64,000 bases of DNA, taken from NCBI GenBank assembly GCA_950097015.1, contig CATNEN010000039.1:558001-622000 (forward strand), in the 5' to 3' direction. Origin of the DNA: Macrostomum hystrix. Its lineage: Eukaryota > Platyhelminthes > Macrostomidae. The notes under the pieces were generated by a model. That model did not search any database, was not told where the DNA came from, and saw only the letters and a program-made list of their open reading frames with translations. This document shows, piece by piece, positions 42,401 through 54,342 of the stretch; within the stretch, counting starts at the first letter, position 1; each line of letters begins with the position of its first letter. The translations under genes were made by a program, and so were the position numbers.

Positions 42401-43775
42401 AAGTTTGGCGGGCAGCGCGCGGGCTCGCCGGCTTGGCCGCTGCGCTGCTGCCGGCCGCCGGTCGCCTGGCCGCCGCCATGCCTGAAGACCCGCCCGCCGC
42501 CTTTTCTGATGAGGACGCGGCCGATTCTGGCTGGAAGCGTCTGCTATCCCAGGCTGGTTTCCCGCAGGAACCACCCGACCTCTGGGAGGCCTGCATCGGC
42601 TCCAAGCCCATGCTCAGGGGATACCCCTGCGGTCTCTGGCAGGTAACTCTCACCTCTCCCCATGATTGACTGTTGCACAGCTGTTCCAACCCCACACCCA
42701 CCTAATTGGCAGCTGTTCCACACCCACACCCACCTAATTGACAGCTGTTCCACACCCCACACCCACCTAATTGGCAGCTGTTCCACACCCCACACCCACC
42801 TAATTGGCAGCTGTTCCACACCCACCCAATCCGCAGCTGTTCCACACCCCACACTTACCCAATCCGCAGCTGTTCCACACCCACCCAATCCGCAGCTGTT
42901 CCACACCCCACACTTACCCAATCCGCAGCTGTTCCACACCCAACCCAATCCGCAGCTGTTCCACACCCACCCAATCCGCAGCTGTTCCACACCCCACACC
43001 CACCCAATCCGCAGCTGTTCCACACCCACCCAATCCGCAGCTGTTCCACACCCCACACCCACCCAATCCGCAGCTGTTCCACACCCACCCAATCTGCAGC
43101 TGTTCCACACCTCACACCCACCCAATCCGCAGCTGTTCCACACCCACCCAATCCGCAGCTGTTCCACACCCCACACCCACCCAATCCGCAGCTGTTCCAC
43201 ACCCACCCAATCCGCAGCTGTTCCACACCCACCCAATCCGCAGCTGTTCTACACCCCACACCCACCCAATCCGCAGCTGTTCCACACCCACCCAATCCGC
43301 AGCTGTTCCACACCCACCCAATCCGCATCTGTTCCACACCCCACACCCACCCAATCCGCAGCTGTTCCACACCCCACACCCACCCAATCCGCAGCTGTTC
43401 CACACCTTGATGGCGCTGCGCGTCCAGTCTGGCGTTGCCGCCTCGCCGCCTGTGGCGCCGGTACTTCGCGCCTTCATCATCAGCAGCTTCTCCTGTAGTT
43501 GGTGCGGGCGGAACTTTGCCCGCGAGTCATCTGACCTGCCAGCTGAGCCGATGTCGCCTCGCCAAGAACTCCTGTGGCTTTGGCGTCTCCACAATCGTGT
43601 CAACCGGCGCCTGGCTGGCCGGCCATCCGAGGATCCCGCACACCCCAAGCTGCAGTTTCCCCCGGTGGCCCTGTGCCCCCACTGCGGCGGCAACGAGGAT
43701 GCCCTGGTGGACTTCCTTGTGCGCTGGTACACTGCCTGGCGCCGAGGCTCTGCTGGAATCCAAGCAATGGTCTGA
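39426..43775 (+). CDS. QSOX: Quiescin sulfhydryl oxidase (QSOX)
   Basis: Four exons, 39426-39702, 40721-40952, 42033-42642 and 43395-43775, total exactly 1500 nt and 499 residues. All junctions are GT-AG and in phase. Residues 1-30 are a signal peptide. The thioredoxin domain has active site CGHC at 73-76. The second thioredoxin domain of animal QSOX is reduced to ~85 weakly matching residues. A helical region follows (TDIESALIRALL), then the Erv/ALR domain: LRGYPCGLWQ-LFHTLMAL across the exon 3/4 junction, CSWC at 407-410, WLWRLHNRVNRRLAG, SEDP, PKLQFPP and CPHC at 467-470. The enzyme makes disulfides in secreted proteins using FAD and O2. No C-terminal membrane anchor is seen. Each intron contains a different minisatellite. 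Confidence 0.88.
39708..40655. repeat. 24-bp minisatellite in QSOX intron 1
   Basis: About 39 units of gtgagatggtgcagtgacag plus four bases. Variants: ttcagtg, tacagtg, catgttt. It starts within 10 bp of the donor gtgagt at 39703 and its phase extends into the donor region, as if the unit grew from it. Frames of ~300 codons on both strands are artefacts of the 24-bp period. Confidence 0.95.
41010..42006. repeat. 19-bp minisatellite in QSOX intron 2
   Basis: About 52 units of actccatgatccctgccac, changing to actccatgagcactgccac in the last ~110 bp. The exon 3 acceptor lies ~25 bp beyond its end (42032). Confidence 0.95.
42670..43406. repeat. 26/33-bp minisatellite in QSOX intron 3 carrying splice acceptors
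   Basis: About 26 units of cccaatccgcagctgttcca plus six or thirteen bases. In the first ~150 bp the variant cctaattggcag replaces ccaatccgcag. Each unit contains cag followed by ctgttccacacc, the same string as the real acceptor and first twelve bases of exon 4 at 43392-43406. Confidence 0.95.
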
Positions 43776-43934
43776 CTGCTATTGCTGACTTGGTACGCAG
43801 CAACTCTGAACTGAACGGATCTGTACTCTGTAGGAGGAACGACTGTTTGCACAGCTGGTGCATGGCGTGTATCATTTTTCTGAACTCATTTTTCTATATA
43901 TAGCTCGTACTGTTCATGTGAAATTGTGTGCGAA

Positions 43935-46900
43935 AGAGAGCGGGTTCCTTGAATTCGATTCTATCCTAGGAACCATGGAACCTAGGAACCTAGAATACAT
44001 TCTATCCTAGGAACCATGCAACCTAGGAACCTAGGATACATTCTATCCTAGGAACCATGCAGCCTAGGAACCTAGAATACATTCTATCCTAGGAACCATG
44101 CAACCTAGGAACCTAGGATACATTCTATCCTAGGAACCATGCAACCTAGGAACCTAGGATACATTCTATCCTAGGAACCATGCAACCTAGGAACCTAGGA
44201 TACATTCTATCCTAGGAACCATGGAACCTAGGAACCTAGGATACATTCTATCCTAGGAACCATGGAACCTATACAAACCTAGAATACATTCTATCCTAGG
44301 AACCATGCAACCTAGGAACCTAGGATACATTCTATCCTAGGAACCATGGAACCTACGAACCTAGAATACATTCTATCCTAGGAACCATGGAACCTACAAA
44401 CCTAGAATACATTCTATCCTAGGAACCATGCAACCTAGGAACATAGGATACATTCTATCCTAGGAACCATGCAACCTAGGAACCTAGGATACATTCTATC
44501 CTAGGAACCATGGAACCTATACAAACCTAGGATACATTCTATCCTAGGAACCATGCAACCTAGGAACCTAGGATACATTCTATCCTAGGAACCATGGAAC
44601 CTAGGAACCTAGGATACATTCTGTCCTAGGAACCATGCAACCTAGGAACCTAGGATACATTCTATCCTAGGAACCATGCAGCCTAGGAACCTAGAATACA
44701 TTCTATCCTAGGAACCATGCAACCTAGGAACCTAGGATACATTCTATCCTAGGAACCATGGAACCTACAAACCTAGAATACATTCTATCCTAGGAACCAT
44801 GCAACCTAGGAACCTAGGATACATTCTATCCTAGGAACCATGGAACCTACAAACCTAGAATACATTCTATCCTAGGAACCATGCAACCTAGGAACATAGG
44901 ATACATTCTATCCTAGGAACCATGCAACCTAGGAACCTAGGATACATTCTTTCCTAGGAACCATGGAACCTATACAAACCTAGGATACATTCTATCCTAG
45001 GAACCATGCAACCTAGGAACCTAGGATACATTCTATCCTAGGAACCATGGAACCTAGGAACCTAGGATACATTCTGTCCTAGGAACCATGCAACCTAGGA
45101 ACCTAGGATACATTCTATCCTAGGAACCATGCAGCCTAGGAACCTAGAATACATTCTATCCTAGGAACCATGCAACCTAGGAACCTAGGATACATTCTAT
45201 CCTAGGAACCATGGAACCTACAAACCTAGAATACATTCTATCCTAGGAACCATGCAACCTAGGAACCTAGGATACATTCTATCCTAGGAACCATGCAGCC
45301 TAGGAACCTAGAATACATTCTATCCTAGGAACCATGCAACCTAGGAACCTAGGATACATTCTATCCTAGGAACCATGCAACCTAGGAACCTAGGATACAT
45401 TCTATCCTAGGAACCATGCAACCTAGGAACCTAGGATACATTCTATCCTAGGAACCATGGAACCTATACAAACCTAGAATACATTCTATCCTAGGAACCA
45501 TGCAACCTAGGAACATAGGATACATTCTATCCTAGGAACCATGGAACCTACGAACCTAGAATACATTCTATCCTAGGAACCATGGAACCTACAAACCTAG
45601 AATACATTCTATCCTAGGAACCATGCAACCTAGGAACATAGGATACATTCTATCCTAGGAACCATGCAACCTAGGAACCTAGGATACATTCTATCCTAGG
45701 AACCATGGAACCTATACAAACCTAGGATACATTCTATCCTAGGAACCATGCAACCTAGGAACCTAGGATACATTCTATCCTAGGAACCATGGAACCTAGG
45801 AACCTAGGATACATTCTATCCTAGGAACCATGCAACCTAGGAACCTAGGATACATTCTATCCTAGGAACCATGCAGCCTAGGAACCTAGAATACATTCTA
45901 TCCTAGGAACCATGCAACCTAGGAACCTAGGATACATTCTATCCTAGGAACCATGCAACCTAGGAACCTAGGATACATTCTATCCTAGGAACCATGCAAC
46001 CTAGGAACCTAGGATACATTCTATCCTAGGAACCATGCAACCTAGGAACCTAGGATACATTCTATCCTAGGAACCATGGAACCTAGGAACCTAGGATACA
46101 TTCTATCCTAGGAACCATGGAACCTATACAAACCTAGAATACATTCTATCCTAGGAACCATGCAACCTAGGAACCTAGGATACATTCTATCCTAGGAACC
46201 ATGGAACCTACGAACCTAGAATACATTCTATCCTAGGAACCATGGAACCTACAAACCTAGAATACATTCTATCCTAGGAACCATGCAACCTAGGAACATA
46301 GGATACATTCTATCCTAGGAACCATGCAACCTAGGAACCTAGGATACATTCTATCCTAGGAACCATGGAACCTATACAAACCTAGGATACATTCTATCCT
46401 AGGAACCATGCAACCTAGGAACCTAGGATACATTCTATCCTAGGAACCATGGAACCTAGGAACCTAGGATACATTCTGTCCTAGGAACCATGCAACCTAG
46501 GAACCTAGGATACATTCTATCCTAGGAACCATGCAACCTAGGAACCTAGGATACATTCTATCCTAGGAACCATGCAACCTAGGAACCTAGGATACATTCT
46601 ATCCTAGGAACCATGGAACCTATACAAACCTAGAATACATTCTATCCTAGGAACCATGCAACCTAGGAACATAGGATACATTCTATCCTAGGAACCATGG
46701 AACCTACGAACCTAGAATACATTCTATCCTAGGAACCATGGAACCTACAAACCTAGAATACATTCTATCCTAGGAACCATGCAACCTAGGAACATAGGAT
46801 ACATTCTATCCTAGGAACCATGCAACCTAGGAACCTAGGATACATTCTATCCTAGGAACCATGGAACCTATACAAACCTAGGATACATTCTATCCTAGGA

Positions 46901-47517
46901 ACCATGCAACCTAGGAACCTAGGATACATTCTATCCTAGGAACCATGGAACCTAGGAACCTAGGATACATTCTATCCTAGGAACCATGCAACCTAGGAAC
47001 CTAGGATACATTCTATCCTAGGAACCATGCAGCCTAGGAACCTAGAATACATTCTATCCTAGGAACCATGCAACCTAGGAACCTAGGATACATTCTATCC
47101 TAGGAACCATGCAACCTAGGAACCTAGGATACATTCTATCCTAGGAACCATGGAACCTACAAACCTAGAATACATTCTATCCTAGGAACCATGCAACCTA
47201 GGAACCTAGGATACATTCTATCCTAGGAACCATGCAACCTAGGAACCTAGGATACATTCTATCCTAGGAACCATGCAGCCTAGGAACCTAGGATACATTC
47301 TATCCTAGGAACCATGCAACCTAGGAACCTAGAATACATTCTATCCTAGGAACCATGCAACCTAGGAACCTAGGATACATTCTATCCTAGGAACCATGCA
47401 GCCTAGGAACCTAGGATACATTCTATCCTAGGAACCATGCAACCTAGGAACCTAGAATACATTCTATCCTAGGAACCATGCAACCTAGGAACCTAGAATA
47501 CATTCTATCCTAGGAAA
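43935..47517. repeat. 41-bp minisatellite, 3.5 kb, rich in cctagg
   Basis: About 87 units containing attctatcctaggaaccatg followed by caacctaggaacctagg-type sequence. cctagg (palindromic) occurs two or three times per unit. Variants (cctatacaaacctag, cctacgaacctag, gcagcctag, aacatagg) recur in ordered blocks of about 0.5 to 1 kb. Begins ~160 bp after the QSOX stop. Confidence 0.96.
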
Positions 47518-48241
47518 GTATGGAATGAAGATGATCTTGAAGGCATCTGGTTGGTTGTAGCTCTCAAATCGCATCTTGCCACACTACAGCTATACGTATT
47601 TGCTTAGGCTTAGTCATTGGACATTTGTTTTTATTTTCAAGCCGTTCCAGATCATTTGAATCTATTTACTGATTTTAGCCTGTATTAGAATACTCACGCT
47701 ACCTGCCAATACGCTGAGTGCTTCCATGCTGGTGGCAGCTGGCAGGGGTGGCAATATTTGCCCTGTCAGCTCAAATGCGAAATTAATAGTCGTATAATAT
47801 GTGAATGCTCCAATTATAGCCAACTTTCTCTGCATGCATCTGGACTCAAACACCAACGCTTCGGCTGTCAATTTTGAATCTTTCGAAAATCTGGATCGGG
47901 TGCAGGCTCCTGAGTGGCCTCCTTAAAATAAATGACGGACACAAGTTGAAACAGGATTTGGCGAATAGCAGAATCTGATTAGGCAAAGAAATGGCAATGG
48001 TTGTTTTGGACACCAGTCTGCATGCAAATGGTGAGCAAGTGAGATAAGCGTGTATTGTTTTCTCCTGCCAATCAGGTGGAGTTTATCTAGTCATTTATGA
48101 GATTTTTGCAATCAAGGAGAATCAAATAATTTATTTATGCAAAAGAGTACACAGAATTGAAAACAGCAAAAGGGCTAGATCAGGTCACGAATATTTGTAT
48201 AATTGTTTCGGCACAAAACTGGCATTTAGAACGAAGGCCCG
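47518..48241. other. Spacer, 3' flank of the GH38-like gene
   Basis: No supported gene. A short minus-strand frame at 47662-47871 has no recognisable family. Confidence 0.4.
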
Positions 48242-50704
48242 TCACATTTCGAGCAGGCTGAACCGGGCCTTGAAATTCTCGTCTCCGTTTTGGTACGGGT
48301 ACCAGAAGATGTAGTTGGTGATCCAGACGTTGTTGTAGATGTTGAAGCTGACACCATCTACCTTTGTGAGCCGGTCCAAGTATGGAAAAACACTGGCCTC
48401 CTGGAAGCGATTGAAGGGACAGGCTAGAGGAACGTCCTTTGACTGAACGAGTAACACCGTCTTGGAGGTGTCTGACTGGCAGGACAGTACGGCGTGGTCG
48501 TTGATCGCATGCTGCAGTACTGAGCCACCGTAGGTGACTCGCAGTGGGTCAACGTAGCTATCCACTTTGTTAAGCAGCCACTGGCACGATGCGTTCGGTG
48601 CGTCCATGATGTCTCTGGCCACGCGGAACTCAACGAACAGGCCCTCCTCGAGCCTTGTGGATGTCTTGTTCCACACGAGTACATGAATGTCGATTCCAGT
48701 TGTGAAGTTGTAGGTTAGGAACACCTTTTGAGGAGCGCCGTAATCACTCACAGCCAGGGAGACTTCTGGTTGAATCACAATCACGAAGCTGCTGTTGTCA
48801 GGCTTGCGGTAAAAGTCAGTCGCCTGCATCCGCCATTCCAGGCTGAGCGGATTTGCATTGGCAGTAATATTCGGCTTGCCATAGCCCGGATTTCCGTAGC
48901 TCCTCAGCAGCTTGTCATCGTCCAGCTCGTCATATGAGCGGTAGACAAACTTGGCGAGCCGATCCCTCTGAGTCGCGAAGCTCTGACCCCAGTTCATCTG
49001 TAAGTGGTCGATCGAGCCATCGGGGAAGAAACTAACTCGGTATCTGCCATACTCAAAGATGGTGTCGGGCTGCAGAGGCTGCCTGATGTATCCTGTTGTG
49101 TCAGGCAGTTCGGGTGTCAGTTGACTCATCTCCTGCGCCATGTAGCTGCTTAGAGGGTGTCCCTTTGCTGCCTGTATCGACAGAGTGTTGAACATGCGCT
49201 GCTCGAGCCAGGCGTTCTGATTTTGTACGTAGCCAGAACCGCTCCTTGCCCTGTTAAAATCCACATTTCTGTAGTTGTTCTGGTCCGGCTGTGACGGCAG
49301 CCCCCAGGTATGCTCAGGCGGCTTGATCATGAATCGAACGGCATCTTGGACCTGTCATATGTTATATTTAGTAAATGAACGTTTTGCACCATATTCTAAT
49401 TATTCGAGCCTTTAAAGTATCTCGCAATATCATCACATAGAGAACATCACTACTAGTTGAATTTCATATTTCATATTTCAGGACGTATATCGTATAGTTC
49501 TTGCGATATTTATGCCAATCGAAAATATTCATCCAGAGAAAAAGTCCGCCAGACATGTTAGAAATGTTGTTTAAATACGAAAAAGAAAATTAAAATTAAT
49601 ATCTACCTGAGAGTCATCAGGACGACAAACTCCGTCGTTGTGACAACGAGTAAACGCCCGGCTCAACGCTCGGTACTCAGCCATCTTACGAGGGTCCGAC
49701 GCGATACCCTGAATCCATGTATCGCCTATCTCAGTTTTCACAACCTGCATGAGATTCTGGTAGGGTAGAATGGCGGCCACGAAGTCTTCAAGTGTCGAAG
49801 CGATCACCTCGGCTCCGTTGAATTGGTCTCTCAGGATTGCGTAGGAGTTCAGCACCTCCGCTACGCTCTGAGGTGGTCCCTGGTTGTCGCTCCGGAACGA
49901 GAAGCACAAGATATCTGGAACACCGCTCACCATGCTGCAGTCTCTGACGCTGATGCCTCCTGGATTAGCCGGACTGTCTCCCGGATCGTTGGGATAACCG
50001 GATGGGTGCCAGATCCCGATGATCGACTCCTGACTCAGCTCATCTATCCACAAAAAGGGCTCTCTGGTTACCTCCGGTGGATAAGAGGCAGGGTTCACGC
50101 CGACTGAAACAGCGAGCACATTGTTTTTCTTTAGAACGGGGATCGCGGCGCTAGTAAGTCCAGGCACATCGCGTTGACTAAGGACTCGCAACTTCTTGTC
50201 CGGCTGGAATTTTTTATCCAGCCGCCTACTGATATTGAGCGACGCTTCTAGCAGTGCTCCGTTCATGTTCTCAATCTGCATGTTCATCGGTCCTGCATGC
50301 CACACAACATCCCCCAATATAAGCGCGTCTTTCATGGCTTCCAGGTCCGTCGAATTAGGGCACTGCAGCTGAATCCCATTGAGCGTGAGATTTTCGGGGC
50401 AGTTCAAGTACATGTCCAGCAGCCAGGGATGGGTGGTGTAACGAAACCTTTCCCTGAAGCCGCCCTGCCTGATCTGTTGAACTAGACTGATAGCCTGTGG
50501 AAAGTGAACATGAAAGTACCTGTTAAGAACGTTGTTGATGAAGCCTGTTTCGGGGATGCCATTGTATCCTACGTCCAGGTGATTCATAAACACAACATGG
50601 ACTCTTGTCGGCGCGCTTGTGCTGTCCGTAATTGTTGCTGCGAAGATCAGCAGCAGCCCCAGAAGTTGCAGGTAACTCGCAGCCGTACGCAGCTGCGAAT
50701 TCAT
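48242..50704 (-). CDS. Secreted GH38-like protein of the DUF5054 family
   Basis: Two exons, 50704-49607 and 49351-48242, joined in phase 0 across a 255-bp intron (CAG/GTAGAT and TATGACAG), about 735 residues. The ATG at 50704 is preferred over an upstream in-frame ATG because it directly begins a signal peptide (YLQLLGLLLIFAATI). His42 and Asp44 lie in FMNHLDVGYN, a pattern like the metal-binding HxD of family 38 alpha-mannosidases. IGDTWIQGIASDPRKMAEYRALSR and, after the junction, KPPEHTWGL match DUF5054 proteins as I remember them. Likely an extracellular or lysosomal glycan-processing enzyme; its substrate cannot be told from sequence. Confidence 0.78.
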
Positions 50705-53298
50705 GCTTAAAATTTGCGGCAGAATTTCTACTTGACCTGGGCCTGAGTGCGCACGAGGTGTTCTTTCCTTCTGGCCCCTTGCCACAGGCTTTATCACCTT
50801 TTCAGTTCAGATTTTCTTATCAGATAGGTTCACTCTCACCAGGTGCGTGCTTGTTTATGCCACGTACTACTTTCGCAGCTAAAATGTCCAATCTATACTG
50901 CCTGCTGGGTCCGGTTCGAACCAGAAATGATCTCTGCTGCTAGTTTGCAGCCGCATATTACCGCCTTATTAGAGCCTTAGTGGGGCCAGCTAATTGAAAT
51001 GTACAGGACTTGATAAAAATCAACTCGCTAATTATTCCACCATTTTTGTGCACAGAGCGATAGTGTTAAGGTGTTTAGGCAGTTCTAGCTTTACCTATAT
51101 CACATTCGATTTGTAGTGGCGACATTGCAGTGCAGTAGCAGCTGTATACTGATGTAATGTGAAGTAGCAATACTGGGTGAGACAAAAAGTGATGATTGCT
51201 CTTGCTTGCCTAGCAGTGTTAGTCACGCCTAATTTAGCCTTAGTTATACTTGTACTTTTGTAGTGGAGGGTTGGAGCTTACTAATGAATTAGAGCATCGG
51301 GCTCGCGACTTGGTGGGATTTTTGCTGACTCCAATTGAAACAATTTATTTGTGTTCTTTTGCAATTAGAAACTACAGTCTTCAGTTGGACCAGAAATTGC
51401 TGTGCCTGTATTGCTGCACCATTTCTACACAGGTACATCTTACCCGATCGGGGCAGGTAGCCAATTACAATTATTTATTTTGTTTAAGTTTTATTTTTAG
51501 GGAAATTTATATAAGCAACTAAACTATAACTTTAGTTTATTTACTAAATTAAAAGTCCTGATAATTTTCTAGTCGAATACAGCTGCAAAAACAATGTCAA
51601 TAATTATAATTCGAAACCACCCAGGGCGAGTCGAAGGCTGCATCCGGATCCAGGAACCCGAAGGCTGCATTCGGATTCAGGAACCCATTCAGCTGCGGGC
51701 TCTAATTGTTATACAGTTTGAATGGACTTCGAAATTGTGCACTACCACGGTTTAATTTTTGTTTGTAAGCTTTTTGTGGACCGGCACATTATTTATTAGA
51801 GCAACGCTTTGTCGCTTTTAATTCATCGCAATATCACTATCAAATTATTCATCTTAGAATATAATTGATAATTTGACGTCATACTAAATTAGACGATGAA
51901 ACATGAAGCAAGGAAAATGCGTCAGATTTTTTCGCGTGCTTCAGGGTCTGCTGACTGATCCTGACGCACCGAAAAAAATGCGGCAGCATTCGCAGTCTTC
52001 ATCAAATCGTGAAAAGCATCTGTGAATATATATGTACTTGTCGTAAATATATTCACATATCTTTTAGTGCCAACAGGTCAGGATGCACAAATGGTCTGTC
52101 GTTACACTTTGTTCACACTACACATCATAGTACATTGCGCGACTTTGTGCAATTCGCAATTCTATGATCTCACCTGTAAAACCTAGTCAAAGGCTAGGAT
52201 TGCGACCTGAACAGACACAGAACGGATAAAACTTTTGCAATAAGTACAAAAATCAAAGTCGATTTGTTGACGGAGAATGGTGAGATATATGAGAGTGGAA
52301 AATTTCGTTAGCCCTGAAAATCGTAACAAACAAAAAAACAAAACTTATAATTTAACTTATCTTCTAATATTCTTCAGCATGCTTTGATAGACATATCAGT
52401 GCAATATAATAATTCCTTTTAAGTTTTGCAAAGCAGCTTTAAAAAACTGGCTTATACAAATGCCCGGCAGTTTTGAATAGTATTACTAGACAGATTCAAA
52501 GAATGCACTGTCTGTATGGTTATTTATGATTGCACATTACGTTGCGCGACTTAGTGTGTGTAAAAAAGACGTTTTACATTGCTAAATGAATGAAAATTTA
52601 ACATCTGCTGTCTCAGAAATTTAGCTAATGTCCAATATTCTGAATAATTATTTATTCTGAAGAATAAAAGTTATTTTTTTCTTTTAAGTGTAACATTTTT
52701 GACCACTAGAACTAGCTACTTTTCTAATAAGCATGTATAAATATTGTAAACAAACTTATAAGTTATATGCCATGTACTCATCTAAATATGCTTATTCATT
52801 AATCATGAATGTGCAGAGTCCTCTCTAAATATGACAATATAATATTTTGAATTGAAAGCTTTACAAAGTGAATATTGCCTTCTGTGCTAATGCCAGATTG
52901 CTATAGGAAACTTTGCACCTGGCTAGACTAGTTAGGAGTTCTGACATAACCAAAACAAGCTTGCTTAATTGTTGTTGACTATCATTGGTTTGCTCATTGT
53001 GGTTTGTTAAAATATCTAATAAATAGAGCAAGTTCGCAAGTTTAAACTTCAGTCCAAATCATTCAGAAATACAAATTCCCTTATCTCAGCATCAATTAGT
53101 AGTTTGTGAAAGACATATATGTACAAGTAAAACAGATACAAAAGATATTTAATCTGACTATTTATTGTTATCTTACTAAAAAATCTAAATAAATTTCCAT
53201 TTAGTATTCTTTTTCTATCTGTTTTTACATCAGTATGTATGAATCTATCTTATTTTTGTAGGGCAATGGTGCAGGGGCTGTGCAACAAGGTATTTTTT
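50705..53298. other. AT-rich intergenic region
   Basis: Contains the promoter side of the GH38-like gene. A tagagcatcgggctcgcgac string near 51290 is weakly tRNA-like but no cloverleaf follows. No supported gene. Confidence 0.5.
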
Positions 53299-54342
53299 AT
53301 GGCAGTGCTTATCCCCACAGTACCGTAGAAATAATTTTTGTCTTATTCCTATGGCACCATGGGAATAATTTCCTGCTTATCTGCATGGCACACTGACGAG
53401 ATAGCTGTCCTATCTTTAACATATTCCATGGGAATAATTTCCTGCTTATCCGCACGGCACACTGATGAGATAGCTGTCCTTTCATCTATCTTTTTATCAT
53501 GACTGCAATTTTCCTTTTTTCTTCCGGTTTTTAAAAGAAATTTTTTATGCACCTATTTTAACTTGGCCTAGAATACACGTCTGTAGACATACAACGATCA
53601 AAAGTAATTTAAACTAGTAGCTGGTAGTCGTCCTTCGAAGAGTTTCAAACATAGAGTGCGTAGGATTTGTAGCTCCAGAGATGCGTAAAGTAATAGACTG
53701 GATTTTAGACTTAGAAGGCTTGAGCTATAAGATTAGAAAAATACACACTTCAGTTGTATTCTTTTAAATATATAAATAATAGAAATATATATTTTATATA
53801 CTTAAAAAAGCCACTGTATTGGTTAACTAATTGTGAAAAAAGCAGAAAACTTTAATTTGTTTACTTGCTTTTAAAAACCGGAAGAAAAAAGGAAAATTGC
53901 AGTCATGATAAAAAGATAGATGATAGGACAGCTATCTCGTCAGTGTACCGTGCGGATAAGCAGGAAATTATTCCCACGGAATATGTTGAAGATAGGACAG
54001 CTATCTCGTCAGTGCCGTGCGGATAAGCAGGAAATTATTCCCACGGTACTATAGGAACATACATGCGCAACCTCCCAAATCTTAGCCAGCTGTGCAACTT
54101 AGTTTTTGCTCTCATTTGCTCTCTTTTTCTCTCCCCTTTTTCCCTTTCTTCACGCCTTCCTTTTTTGTCCCTTGGTCCCCCCTTTGATTTTTTTGCGCTT
54201 GGTCTATTGGTTTTTGCGACTTACCTTGCTTGGCCCTTGTTTCACCCTGCCGGTTCGGCCGGGTCGGCCGGGTGTTGCGCATGTATGCGTAGGAATAAGA
54301 CAAAAAATATTTCTAAGTTACCATGGGGATAAGCACTGCCAT
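53299..54342. mobile_element. Non-autonomous foldback/MITE-like element
   Basis: Two ~240-bp arms in inverted orientation, 53299-53537 and 53868-54342 (the second includes a 232-bp insertion), separated by ~330 bp of AT-rich core. The outer ends read atggcagtgcttatcccc and its complement. Inside each arm a ~65-bp segment containing gataggacagctatctcgtc is tandemly duplicated. Flanks are T-runs on both sides, so a target duplication cannot be distinguished. No coding capacity, so it would depend on a transposase elsewhere. Confidence 0.8.
54058..54289. mobile_element. 232-bp inverted-repeat element nested in the right arm
   Basis: Starts catacatgcgcaac and ends gttgcgcatgtatgcg, giving a perfect 14-bp inverted repeat. 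It is flanked by the 6-bp direct repeat taggaa (54052-54057 and 54290-54295). The undisturbed left arm lacks it, giving an empty-site comparison. Short frames in it are not considered genes. Confidence 0.8.

Noticed and set aside
42544-43403. Minus-strand frames of 180-246 codons rich in Trp/Gly/Cys opposite QSOX intron 3 and exon 4
   Set aside because: Mirror images of the minisatellite and of the QSOX exon; no independent coding evidence.
51280-51330. tRNA-like string tagagcatcgggctcgcgac
   Set aside because: Resembles a tRNA D/anticodon arm fragment, but I could not find matching acceptor or T arms.
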